From Clostridia bacterium (GTDB lineage: Bacteria; Bacillota; Clostridia; Lachnospirales; Lachnospiraceae): 64,000 bases of DNA. A program made the position numbers and the translations under genes. The stretch covers positions 20,617 to 84,616 of the forward strand of contig SAAB01000009.1 of the NCBI GenBank assembly GCA_009929615.1. The letters run 5' to 3'. This document shows, piece by piece, positions 44,206 to 52,733 of this stretch; within the stretch, counting starts at the first letter, position 1, and each line of letters opens with the position of its first letter. The notes under the pieces are model-generated. The model was not told where the DNA came from, ran no database searches, and saw only the letters and a list, made by a program, of their open reading frames with translations.

Positions 44206-44241
44206 TTGACAGAAAATGTATAATTGTATACAATTATACAT
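44206..44241 (+). promoter_or_regulatory. Re-citrate synthase promoter with 26-base palindromic operator
   Basis: TTGACA (44206-44211) and TACAAT (44229-44234) with 17 bases spacing form the promoter. A perfect 26-base palindrome (44216-44241) with core ATTGTATACAAT covers its -10 region. This core is the type bound by FadR/FCD-class GntR proteins (NTTGTAYACAAN), and such a regulator is encoded 3' of the synthase gene. Confidence 0.75.
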
Positions 44242-44300
44242 GGACGTCAGTTCGCTAAAAAGATGAAGTGATTTAGATTTTGAAAAGAGGAGTGTGAAAT

Positions 44301-45695
44301 ATGGATAATCGTAATGTGGTAATTAACCCTCATAATAATTTACTGGCTTTTGAAGAGCACTTCTATGGTCTTCAGGATGTTAAGGAACCAAATGTTTTCA
44401 GAAACCTGTTTCCTTATGAAGAAGTCCCTAAGATTGTATTCAATCAACGTGTTGTGCCGATTAACATGCCAGATGAAATATGGATTACAGATACAACTTT
44501 TCGAGATGGACAACAGTCACGTGCTCCCTATTCTACCGAGCAGATAGTGACTCTTTATGATTATATGCACCGCCTTAGTGGACCTAAGGGGATTGTACGG
44601 CAGAGTGAGTTTTTCCTTTACAGTGAGAAAGACAGAAATGCTGCTTATAAATGTATGGAACGCGGTTATGAATTTCCTGAAGTAACTGCCTGGATTCGGG
44701 CGAACAAAAAGGATTTTCAGTTTGTTAAAGAAATGGGCATTAAAGAAACAGGTATCCTGGTAAGCTGCTCCGATTATCATATTTTTTATAAGATGAAAAT
44801 GACACGTAAACAGGCGATGGAACATTATCTGAGTGTTGTTAAGGAATGTCTTGAAACAGGTGTACGCCCAAGATGCCATCTGGAAGACATTACCCGTTCA
44901 GATATTTACGGTTTTGTTATTCCTTTCTGTCTGGAGTTGGAGAAACTTGGAGAACAGTATGGTATTCCGGTTAAAATCCGTGCCTGTGATACGATGGGGT
45001 ATGGTGTAAACTTTACGGGTGCAGCAATTCCGAGGTCAGTGCCCGGAATTATTTATGGTTTAAATGTTCATGCCGGAGTTCCATCGAACATGATTGAGTG
45101 GCATGGTCATAATGATTTTTACAAGGCCGTTGTTAATTCAACAACAGCATGGCTTTATGGTGCATCCGGGGTTAATTGTTCGCTCTTTGGTATTGGTGAG
45201 CGTACAGGTAATACACCTTTGGAGGCTATGGTTTTTGAATATGCTCAGATTCGTGGAACACTGGACGGCATGGATACGACAGTGATTACAGAGATGGCTG
45301 AATATTATGAAAAAGAAATCGGATATAAGCTTCCTTCAAGAACACCATTTGTTGGAAAGAATTTTAATGTAACCCGTGCCGGAATTCATGCCGATGGGCT
45401 GCTAAAAAATGAAGAAATCTATAATATTTTTGATACAGAGAAGTTCTTAAACCGACCCGTTTTGGTTGCTGTTTCCAATACTTCCGGTCTTGCTGGAATT
45501 GCTCATTGGATTAATACTTACTTCCGTCTGAAAGATGATAAGTGTGTAACAAAATCAGACCCGATTATTGGTTATGTAAAAGAATGGGTTGATAAAGAAT
45601 ATGAAAGCGGCCGTGTGACAGCATTGACCGATGAAGAACTTTTGAAAGTAATAGATGAAGCATGTAAAGCATGTAATTATACGATAGGGGCGTAG
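44301..45695 (+). CDS. Re-type citrate synthase
   Basis: 464 residues of the DRE-TIM metallolyase family, related to homocitrate and isopropylmalate synthases, but with a long N-terminal extension and the exact layout of clostridial Re-citrate synthase. DTTFRDGQQS (about residue 65) binds the metal and acyl acceptor; HGHNDF (about residue 267) has two metal histidines; CDTMGYG is near 230. It joins acetyl-CoA and oxaloacetate with opposite stereochemistry to the common enzyme. Placement next to icd and the absence of leu or nif genes argue against isopropylmalate or homocitrate synthase. No leucine-feedback domain is present. Confidence 0.85.
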   Translation: MDNRNVVINPHNNLLAFEEHFYGLQDVKEPNVFRNLFPYEEVPKIVFNQRVVPINMPDEIWITDTTFRDGQQSRAPYSTEQIVTLYDYMHRLSGPKGIVRQSEFFLYSEKDRNAAYKCMERGYEFPEVTAWIRANKKDFQFVKEMGIKETGILVSCSDYHIFYKMKMTRKQAMEHYLSVVKECLETGVRPRCHLEDITRSDIYGFVIPFCLELEKLGEQYGIPVKIRACDTMGYGVNFTGAAIPRSVPGIIYGLNVHAGVPSNMIEWHGHNDFYKAVVNSTTAWLYGASGVNCSLFGIGERTGNTPLEAMVFEYAQIRGTLDGMDTTVITEMAEYYEKEIGYKLPSRTPFVGKNFNVTRAGIHADGLLKNEEIYNIFDTEKFLNRPVLVAVSNTSGLAGIAHWINTYFRLKDDKCVTKSDPIIGYVKEWVDKEYESGRVTALTDEELLKVIDEACKACNYTIGA

Positions 45696-45706
45696 GAGGC
45701 CGATTT

Positions 45707-46387
45707 ATGCTGAAAAATGATTTTTCAGAGGAACAAGGAAAATATTCACTTACGGAAAAAGTGTATCAGGCTCTTCGTTCAGACATTCTTTCGGGTGGTT
45801 TTAAGGATCAGGAAGAACTCAAAGAAAATGCTTTGGCAAAGGATTATGGTGTGAGCCGTACACCGGTCAGAGAAGCGATTCGACAGCTCGCTCTGGAAGG
45901 ACTGGTTGATACTATACCAAATCGTGGAGCTTATGTGCATAATATTCATTGTAAAGATGTTGTGGATGTGTATGCTATGCGTTCGCTTCTGGAAGGACTT
46001 GCAGCCAGATGGGCCGTAGAGAATGCCACGAAGGAACAGATTGAAGCGATGGAAGAGGTTGTCTATATGTCCGAGTACTATCGGAATAAGGGAAATCTGG
46101 AGCAGGTTTATGTTTCAGATAATCGGTTTCATGAACTCCTATACATTGCCTCAGGCAGTCATTTGTTGGAACATATGCTCAGGATGTTTCATGAATATGT
46201 ACAGCAGGTGCGTAAAAATGCTTTAAAGGACGAAATACGTGCAAAGAATTCTTTTGAAGAACATGCGGCTATTTTAGAAGCTATAAAGAACCATCAGGCG
46301 GATGAAGCAGCAAGACTGGCAACACAGCATATTGAAAATGCGGTGGAAAGCTGGAAAGTGACAGATGCGATTCATGCTGTAGAATAA
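45707..46387 (+). CDS. GntR-family regulator with FCD domain
   Basis: 226 residues: N-terminal winged helix (LTEKVYQALRSDILSGGF near residue 17; YGVSRTPVREAIRQLALEGLV near 48) and C-terminal FCD all-helical domain (residues 85-215) with the metal/ligand residues in YVSDNRFHELLY and EHAAILEAI. It starts 11 bases after the synthase gene, so both are made from the same message. It probably binds the palindrome before that gene and senses a citrate-cycle acid. GTAGGAGG precedes the ATG. Confidence 0.9.
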   Translation: MLKNDFSEEQGKYSLTEKVYQALRSDILSGGFKDQEELKENALAKDYGVSRTPVREAIRQLALEGLVDTIPNRGAYVHNIHCKDVVDVYAMRSLLEGLAARWAVENATKEQIEAMEEVVYMSEYYRNKGNLEQVYVSDNRFHELLYIASGSHLLEHMLRMFHEYVQQVRKNALKDEIRAKNSFEEHAAILEAIKNHQADEAARLATQHIENAVESWKVTDAIHAVE

Positions 46388-46389
46388 AG

Positions 46390-46434
46390 AAAAGGTTCGG
46401 ATATTGATTTTTAAAATCAATATCCGAACCTTTT
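46390..46434 (+). terminator. 22-pair bidirectional terminator
   Basis: A perfect 22-pair inverted repeat (46390-46411 with 46413-46434) with a one-base centre, beginning with AAAA and ending with TTTT. It serves both the GntR gene and the convergent ABC-F gene, whose stop lies 2 bases beyond. Confidence 0.85.
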
Positions 46435-46435
46435 C

Positions 46436-48352
46436 TTATACAAGAGATTCCCATTCTTCCATTAATTCAAGAAGTTCTTCATCCAGTTCTTCATGTTCGG
46501 TGTTAATCTCTATTAAACGGCTGACATTTGTTGCAATATCACTTTGTCCCAAAAGTTCATCCAGTTCAGCAAGGCGCTCTTCAATTTCATTAATACGTTC
46601 TTCTAAACGTTTAATCTGGTTCTGACGTTTCCGTTCTTTTGCCTGTTCTTCTTTTTGACGAAGATAATCGTCCTTTCCAGCCGGTTTTTCAGGAGCCGCA
46701 GAAACTTCTTCCACAGTGCGAAAACCGCCGGAAGAACTTACAGAAGGATGTTCTTTTTTCTCCAGATATTCATCATAGTTTCCAACATAGTTATTTAATC
46801 CGCCTTCAGTTAAATCTAAAATCCGGGTTGCCGTCTGATTGATGAAATAACGGTCGTGGGAGACATAGAGGACCGTACCGGTATAGCCCTTTAAAGCATC
46901 TTCTAATATCTCACGGGACTGGATATCCAAATGGTTTGTCGGTTCATCCAAAATTAAAAAGTTTGCATGGGAGAGCATCAGCTTTGCCAGAGAAACACGG
47001 CCACGTTCGCCACCGCTCAGCTCGCTGATTTGCTTAAAAACATCATCTCCGGTAAATAAAAAGGCGGCGAGAACATTCCGGATACGAGTATTGGTTAATG
47101 TCGGGTAAGCATCGGAAATTTCTTCAAAAATAGATTTTTCATCATGAAGAACCTGGTGTTCCTGGTCGTAGTACCCGATATGTACCTTAGCACCCAGACG
47201 GAGTTCGCAGGTGTCTGCCGGCAGAAGACCATTGATGATTTTTAAAATAGTTGTTTTTCCGGCACCGTTATCAGCAATCAAAGCTACGCGTTCACCCCGG
47301 CGTATATCCATGACAATATCTTGAAATAAGTATTCGCCATCAAAGCTTTTACTTAAATGCTCAATGAAGAGAACATCATTACCACTGACAGTGTCAGGCT
47401 CGAGGAGAATACGCATTCCCGAACTTTCCTCAAGGGGTTTATCCATGACATCGACTTTATTCAACATTTTTTCACGACTTTCGGCCCGGCGGATAGACTT
47501 CTCACGATTAAAGGAACGGAGTTTTTGGATAACTGCTTCCTGATGAGCAATTTCATGCTGCTGATTCATCCATGCCTTCCGCTGGATATCACGAAGCTGA
47601 GCTTTCTTTTCAGCGTAGTCGCTGTAATTTCCTTTAAAAACCTGCCCTTCATGATGGTCAATTTCGATTATTTTCGACACAACCTTGTCAAGAAAGTAAC
47701 GATCATGAGCCACAATAACGACGGAACCTTTATAATTCATAAGAAATGTTTCCAGCCATGCTGTAGAATTCATGTCTAAATGGTTGGTCGGTTCATCAAG
47801 AAGCAGGATATCCGGCTTGGATAAAAGGAGTCGTCCAAGGGCGACTCGTGTTTTCTGACCACCGGAAAGTAGACGGACTTCTTTAGAAAAATCTTCTTCG
47901 GTGAAGCCAAGACCTTTCAATACACCAATAATCTCACTTTGGTAGGCATAGCCGTTTTTATCTTCAAAAGACTGACGCAGCCGGGCATAAGTTTGAAGAA
48001 TTTTATCAAGTTCTTCGCCACTGGCATTTTTCATGGACAATTCCACTTCGGCCATGCTTTCTTCGAGTTGAATGACATCTTTTTTTACATCCAGAAGCTC
48101 GTCATAAATGGTTCGCTGTGAATCTCTGGAGTGGTGCTGGGCCAGATAGCCGACGGTTTTGCCTTTGGCAAAGATGACATCGCCGGAATCCGGCGGCAGT
48201 TCATTCATTATTATCTTCAGCAATGTAGACTTTCCGGCACCGTTCATGCCTACAATAGCCGCTTTTTCGTAATCCTCAATGTGGAAGGAAATATCTTTAA
48301 GAATCACGTCAGTTCCAAAGGCTTTGGAAATGTGGTGACATGCAAGTATCAT
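46436..48352 (-). CDS. ABC-F family ATPase (YdiF-like)
   Basis: 638 residues with two ABC domains and no membrane part. Walker A motifs are GMNGAGKST (about residues 35-43) and DNGAGKTT (about 360); signatures are LSGGQKTR and LSGGERGR; the glutamates follow LLLDEPTNHLD and LILDEPTNHLD. A linker between domains and a C-terminal coiled coil (LEERINEIEERLAELDELL) are typical of ABC-F ribosome-binding factors. It probably frees stalled ribosomes or fine-tunes translation; the short linker does not suggest a dedicated drug-resistance factor. Confidence 0.92.
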   Translation of the reverse strand: MILACHHISKAFGTDVILKDISFHIEDYEKAAIVGMNGAGKSTLLKIIMNELPPDSGDVIFAKGKTVGYLAQHHSRDSQRTIYDELLDVKKDVIQLEESMAEVELSMKNASGEELDKILQTYARLRQSFEDKNGYAYQSEIIGVLKGLGFTEEDFSKEVRLLSGGQKTRVALGRLLLSKPDILLLDEPTNHLDMNSTAWLETFLMNYKGSVVIVAHDRYFLDKVVSKIIEIDHHEGQVFKGNYSDYAEKKAQLRDIQRKAWMNQQHEIAHQEAVIQKLRSFNREKSIRRAESREKMLNKVDVMDKPLEESSGMRILLEPDTVSGNDVLFIEHLSKSFDGEYLFQDIVMDIRRGERVALIADNGAGKTTILKIINGLLPADTCELRLGAKVHIGYYDQEHQVLHDEKSIFEEISDAYPTLTNTRIRNVLAAFLFTGDDVFKQISELSGGERGRVSLAKLMLSHANFLILDEPTNHLDIQSREILEDALKGYTGTVLYVSHDRYFINQTATRILDLTEGGLNNYVGNYDEYLEKKEHPSVSSSGGFRTVEEVSAAPEKPAGKDDYLRQKEEQAKERKRQNQIKRLEERINEIEERLAELDELLGQSDIATNVSRLIEINTEHEELDEELLELMEEWESLV

Positions 48353-48442
48353 ACTAATTCTCCTTCGTTTCTATAAAATACCAGTATTCATTTTAGCACA
48401 TAGAAAAATCTGTGTAAACAGAAGAAAAAACATAAAGATAGT

Positions 48443-48471
48443 TTGACAATTTTACTACAATTAGATATAAT
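48443..48471 (+). promoter_or_regulatory. Strong promoter of the rex operon
   Basis: TTGACA and TATAAT with 17 bases spacing, a near-perfect sigma-A promoter about 77 bases before rex. Confidence 0.85.
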
Positions 48472-48547
48472 GAACTTGAACTCTATTATGATTATTATTT
48501 AACAAAGAATCATGAAAAAATAGATATGGGATAGGATGTAGGAGATT

Positions 48548-49201
48548 ATGAAACAAAGGGAGATTTCAGCAGCGGTTATACGCCGGCTGCCGCGATACTA
48601 TCGATATCTGGGAGAACTTTTACAAAACGATGTTGTACGTATTTCATCTAAGGAACTGAGCCAGCGGATGAAGGTCACGGCATCCCAGATACGACAGGAT
48701 TTAAATAACTTTGGAGGATTCGGCCAGCAGGGTTATGGCTATAACGTAGAATACCTCCATAATGAGATTGGGAAGATTCTCGGATTAGATGTGCAGCATA
48801 ATATGATTATTATTGGTGCAGGTAATTTGGGCCAGGCTTTGGCGAATTATAATTTCGAAAAAGTTGGCTTTCATTTGATTGGTATCTTTGATACGAATCC
48901 ACGGTTAAAGGGAGTCTCAGTGCGTGGAATCGAAGTCTATATGATGGATACTCTGGATGATTTTATTGCCACCCATAATGTGGATGTTGTAACGCTGACC
49001 GTTCCAAGACGCCAGGCAGTAGATATTGGCAAACATCTGGAACAGATTGGTGTTAAAGCCATCTGGAATTTTGCACCGACAGATTTGAGTGTATCTGATG
49101 ATGTATGTGTGAAGAATGTTCACCTGAATGAAAGCCTGATGACGCTTTCATATGAATACAGGGCAATGCACACACGAGATGCTGAGGATGACCAGGATTG
49201 A
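48548..49201 (+). CDS. rex: Redox-sensing transcriptional repressor Rex
   Basis: 217 residues: an N-terminal winged helix (AAVIRRLPRYYRYL; VTASQIRQDLNNFGGFGQQGYGY) and a Rossmann NADH-binding domain with GAGNLGQAL (near residue 90), plus a swapped C-terminal helix. Rex senses the NADH/NAD ratio and represses fermentation genes when NAD is high. It heads the rex-acpS-nnr-alr cluster. TAGGAG precedes the ATG. A TTAACAA half-site lies nearby but no full Rex palindrome is present. Confidence 0.96.
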   Translation: MKQREISAAVIRRLPRYYRYLGELLQNDVVRISSKELSQRMKVTASQIRQDLNNFGGFGQQGYGYNVEYLHNEIGKILGLDVQHNMIIIGAGNLGQALANYNFEKVGFHLIGIFDTNPRLKGVSVRGIEVYMMDTLDDFIATHNVDVVTLTVPRRQAVDIGKHLEQIGVKAIWNFAPTDLSVSDDVCVKNVHLNESLMTLSYEYRAMHTRDAEDDQD

Positions 49202-49210
49202 GTTGGTAAT

Positions 49211-49579
49211 ATGATAATAGGAATCGGCACAGATATTGCAGAGATAGAGCGCATCAAGAAGGCCTGCTTACGGGAGGCCTTTTTGGTGCGTTGTTTTACG
49301 TTAAAAGAGAAAATATATATAGAGAATCACCCAGAACGGGCGGCGGGGAATTTCGCGGTAAAAGAAGCGGTTTCCAAGGCCATGGGCACAGGATTTCGAG
49401 GGATGTCTTTAGACGAGATTGAAGTTTTGCGGGATGATTTGGGGAAGCCCTATATTCAACTGTATGGCCGGGCAAAGACGAAGGCGGAAGGCCTGAATAT
49501 CAGCAGGTGGCATGTATCCATCAGTAATACGAAGACTTTAGCTATAGCCTATGTCATTGGGGAAGGGGTGGAAGCATGA
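49211..49579 (+). CDS. acpS: Holo-[acyl-carrier-protein] synthase
   Basis: 122 residues, normal AcpS length. GIGTDIAEIERI (residues 4-15) provides the metal Asp and the later AAGNFAVKEAVSKAMGTG (about residues 45-62) the Glu/Lys of the active site; HVSISNT is near 100. It moves phosphopantetheine from CoA to acyl carrier protein, needed for lipid synthesis. It starts 10 bases after rex and overlaps nnr by four bases (ATGA). Confidence 0.96.
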   Translation: MIIGIGTDIAEIERIKKACLREAFLVRCFTLKEKIYIENHPERAAGNFAVKEAVSKAMGTGFRGMSLDEIEVLRDDLGKPYIQLYGRAKTKAEGLNISRWHVSISNTKTLAIAYVIGEGVEA

Positions 49580-51078
49580 ATAAAATAGTTACAGCCGCTG
49601 AGATGAAAGCGATTGACAATTACACGATTGAACAGCTGGGAGTACCTTCTGTGGTATTAATGGAGAGGGCAGCTTTATCGCTGGTAAACCGCCTGAAAGC
49701 AGGAATTACCAAAAAAGACAGGATTCTCTGTTTGTGTGGTGCAGGAAATAATGGTGGTGATGGGGTAGCTGTTGCACGGATTTTATTTACCCAGGGGTAT
49801 TCTGCGTCCTATTATATGGCTGGAAAACCGGAAAAATGGACCGAAGAAACAAAAAAACAGATTCAGATAGCAAGAAATATAGGGGTACCTGAATATAATG
49901 AATTAAACCTTACACATATACGCATCCTTGTTGATGGACTTTTTGGCATTGGACTGCTCAGTGAGGTGCGAAAACCCTATGATGAATTGATAGAAAAAGT
50001 CAATAGGTGGCGAAAAGCAAATCCAGACAGACAAGTCTGGGCTGTAGATATTCCATCAGGACTTTCAGCAGATACAGGTCAGGTGCTGGGGTGCACAATT
50101 CAGGCAGACTTTACAGTGACCTTTGGTTTTAATAAACGGGGAATGCTCCTGTATCCGGGACGTGACCTGGCGGGAAAGTGCTTTGTAGAAGACATAGGTT
50201 TTCCACTTAAAGCACTTCAGGAAAATGAACCGGAAGGATTTTCATATGATGTACAGGATTTTGAACAACTGCCTGAAAGAAAAAATGATTCGAATAAGGG
50301 AACTTATGGTAAAATATTAATAATTGCCGGAAGTAAGAATATGAGCGGTGCGGCTTATTTTGCCGGACAGGCTGCTTATTTTACCGGGGCAGGTCTGGTT
50401 CGGATTCTCACGGAAGAAGAGAATCGGGAGATTTTGCAGAGTCAGCTTCCTCAGGCAATGATATCTGTTTGGGAAGAAATGGACGAACTCTCTTTAAAAG
50501 AGGTTCTGGACTGGTCAGACAGCTTGGTTATCGGACCGGGCATAGGAATAAAACCGGAGATGGTACGGCGGATAAAGTCGGTTCTGGAATTAGCAAAGGG
50601 ACCGGTTGTCATAGATGCGGATGGTCTGAATCTTTTGGCGGAACATAAAGCCTGGTATAAGCTTCTTCCTAAGGAAACCATTTTAACACCCCATATGGGT
50701 GAAATGTCCCGATTGTCCGGGAAAACCATTGCGGAATTGAAGGCGGACCGGGGTGCATGGGCAAAGGAATTTTCAAAAAAGCATCATCTTATATGTGTCT
50801 TAAAGGACAGTTCAACGGTTGTATCTAATGGTTCGGAACTTTATTTGAATCGGAGTGGCAACCAGGGAATGGCAACGGGCGGTTCAGGTGATGTTTTGAG
50901 TGGAATTATCGGTGCACTTGCCGGAACAGGAATGAATATTTTTTCAGCAGCATCCATGGGGGTTTATCTTCATGGCTGTGCAGGCGATGAGGCGGCAGAG
51001 ACTTACAGTGCCCGTGGTATGACAGCAATGGAACTGATTGAAGGAATTCGGAAAATATTGAAAAAAAAAGAAAAGTAA
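49576..51078 (+). CDS. nnr: Bifunctional NAD(P)H-hydrate epimerase/dehydratase
   Basis: 500 residues. The N-terminal YjeF_N epimerase (residues 1-215; GAGNNGGDGVAVAR near 56) is fused to the C-terminal ADP-dependent dehydratase (residues 230-500; ribokinase-like, TPHMGEMSRL near 374, NQGMATGGSGDVLSGIIG near 433). It repairs hydrated NADH and NADPH. Pairing with acpS and alr is a common Firmicutes order. Confidence 0.95.
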   Translation: MNKIVTAAEMKAIDNYTIEQLGVPSVVLMERAALSLVNRLKAGITKKDRILCLCGAGNNGGDGVAVARILFTQGYSASYYMAGKPEKWTEETKKQIQIARNIGVPEYNELNLTHIRILVDGLFGIGLLSEVRKPYDELIEKVNRWRKANPDRQVWAVDIPSGLSADTGQVLGCTIQADFTVTFGFNKRGMLLYPGRDLAGKCFVEDIGFPLKALQENEPEGFSYDVQDFEQLPERKNDSNKGTYGKILIIAGSKNMSGAAYFAGQAAYFTGAGLVRILTEEENREILQSQLPQAMISVWEEMDELSLKEVLDWSDSLVIGPGIGIKPEMVRRIKSVLELAKGPVVIDADGLNLLAEHKAWYKLLPKETILTPHMGEMSRLSGKTIAELKADRGAWAKEFSKKHHLICVLKDSSTVVSNGSELYLNRSGNQGMATGGSGDVLSGIIGALAGTGMNIFSAASMGVYLHGCAGDEAAETYSARGMTAMELIEGIRKILKKKEK

Positions 51079-51098
51079 AAACCGAGGTTGTGATAAAA

Positions 51099-52283
51099 GT
51101 GGATAAGAGTGAATCTGGCAGTATCTATCGGGTATATGCTAAAATTGATTTAGATGCTTTGAAATATAATGTAGAAGGTATAAAAAAATGCACGTCAGAT
51201 AAAGCAATGCTGATGGGTGTTATTAAAGCGGATGGTTATGGACATGGTTCGAAAGTATTTGCCCATGAATTGGAAGCTATGGGATTTAATTGGTTTGCCG
51301 TTGCTACGGCAGATGAGGGGATCGAGCTGCGTCAGGATGGCGTCAGTCTGCCTATTTTAGTATTGGGTTATACCTGCGAAGACCAGTATCCGGATATGAT
51401 TCAATGGAATATTACACCATCCATTGACAGTTATGAGATGGCGAAAGCTTTTGACCTGGCTGCAGAGGAAGCAGGGTGCCGGGCCAGTATACATATTAAG
51501 ATTGATACCGGAATGAGCCGGATTGGTTTTCTTCCAGGAGAAAAAAGTCTGGAAGAAATTGAAAAAATAAATACTTTAAAACATATACGTATTCAGGGAA
51601 TGTTTACCCATTTTGCCTGTGCGGATATGAAGGATAAAACCCATGTCCATGGACAGATTGATAAATTCTGTCAGATGATAGAAGGTGTAAAGGAACGAAA
51701 GATTCCTGTAGAGATTTTTCACTGTTCAAACAGTGCTTCTATTATGGAACTTGAGCCGGTTCATATGAATATGGTCCGTGCAGGAATTATTCTCTATGGA
51801 CTTTATCCATCTCATGAGATGGAAGAGGACAGACTTCCGTTAAAACCTGTGATGTCCCTGCATAGTCATATTGTGCATTTAAAGGAATTGCCGGAAGGTG
51901 TCACCGTTGGATATGGTGCAACCTATGTTACTAAAAAGCCGACACGGGTTGCGACGATTCCGGTGGGCTATGCGGATGGTTATCCAAGAATACTGTCAAA
52001 TCAAGGTGTTGTTCTGATTCGAGGACAGAGAGCACCGATTATCGGAAGGATTTGTATGGACCAGTTTATGGTGGATGTTACAGATATACCGGCAGCTGTT
52101 CCCGGAGATTTGGTAACGCTTTTTGGACAGGATGGTGATGCAATGCTGTCTGTTGAAGAAGTATCAGAGCTGGCAGGTTCTTTTAATTATGAATTTGTCT
52201 GTGATGTATCCCGGCGCGTGCCGAGGGTATATTATAAAAATGGAATACCGGTAAAAATTATTAATTATTTGAGATTAAAATAA
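51099..52283 (+). CDS. alr: Alanine racemase
   Basis: About 394 residues. The PLP lysine is K43 in VIKADGYGHG; the C-terminal beta domain contains the catalytic tyrosine in VGYGATY and VGYADGYPRILSN, with GRICMDQFMVD. It makes D-alanine for peptidoglycan. GTG at 51090 is in frame, but lies 2 bases after GAGG; GTG 51099 has 11 bases spacing and is preferred. The next gene is mazF, the same order as in Bacillus, except that the antitoxin gene is absent. Confidence 0.95.
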   Translation: MDKSESGSIYRVYAKIDLDALKYNVEGIKKCTSDKAMLMGVIKADGYGHGSKVFAHELEAMGFNWFAVATADEGIELRQDGVSLPILVLGYTCEDQYPDMIQWNITPSIDSYEMAKAFDLAAEEAGCRASIHIKIDTGMSRIGFLPGEKSLEEIEKINTLKHIRIQGMFTHFACADMKDKTHVHGQIDKFCQMIEGVKERKIPVEIFHCSNSASIMELEPVHMNMVRAGIILYGLYPSHEMEEDRLPLKPVMSLHSHIVHLKELPEGVTVGYGATYVTKKPTRVATIPVGYADGYPRILSNQGVVLIRGQRAPIIGRICMDQFMVDVTDIPAAVPGDLVTLFGQDGDAMLSVEEVSELAGSFNYEFVCDVSRRVPRVYYKNGIPVKIINYLRLK

Positions 52284-52293
52284 AACAAGAACC

Positions 52294-52348
52294 CCTGATG
52301 AATATACTTAAGATAAATGGGAATAATTCATCTTAGAGATTTATCAGG
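52294..52348 (+). promoter_or_regulatory. Leader hairpin over the mazF ribosome site
   Basis: CCTGATGAAT (52294-52303) pairs with 52339-52348 (10 pairs with one G-T), and TAAGAT (52309-52314) pairs with ATCTTA (52330-52335) inside. The SD AGGAG (52346-52350) has its first three bases in the outer stem, so the structure may hide the ribosome site of mazF. Confidence 0.6.
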
Positions 52349-52360
52349 AGTGTGAAATGT

Positions 52361-52708
52361 GTGGTTATTAAACGTGGAGATATATTTTATGCCGATTTAA
52401 GGCCGGTTGTCGGTTCGGAACAGGGGGGCGTGCGTCCGGTGCTCATTATTCAAAATGATACCGGAAACAAACACAGTCCTACGGTGATATGTGCAGCAAT
52501 TACTTCACGAATGAATAAAGCGAAGCTTCCAACCCATGTGGAGCTGGATGCATCGAAATATCAGCTGGTTAAGGACTCTGTCATTTTGTTGGAACAGGTC
52601 CGCACCATCGATAAGAAGCGACTGAAAGAGAAAGTCTGCCATTTGGATGGTGAGATTTTATGCAGGGTAGACAAAGCCCTGGGTATTAGTTTAGAATTAA
52701 ATACATAG
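52361..52708 (+). CDS. ndoA: MazF/EndoA family endoribonuclease toxin
   Basis: 116 residues, close match to the Bacillus EndoA/MazF type: [32 protein letters not shown], then TVICAAITS and the RTIDKKRL motif. The active-site Arg of GVRPVLI and Thr/Ser of AAITS are present. It cuts mRNA at short specific sites. GTG 52361 is chosen because AGGAG then has 10 bases spacing; GTG 52352 is too close. No small antitoxin gene lies upstream, which is unusual for this locus. Confidence 0.92.
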   Translation: MVIKRGDIFYADLRPVVGSEQGGVRPVLIIQNDTGNKHSPTVICAAITSRMNKAKLPTHVELDASKYQLVKDSVILLEQVRTIDKKRLKEKVCHLDGEILCRVDKALGISLELNT

Positions 52709-52733
52709 GATATTAAAGGATAAAGGAGAAGAT

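Noticed and set aside
44301..45695. 2-isopropylmalate or homocitrate synthase
   Set aside because: No leu or nif genes are nearby, the leucine-regulatory domain is absent, and the neighbour is icd; the N-terminal layout is that of Re-citrate synthase.
48480..48547. Rex operator before rex
   Set aside because: Only a TTAACAA half-site is present; the full TTGTTAA-N4-TTAACAA palindrome is not there.
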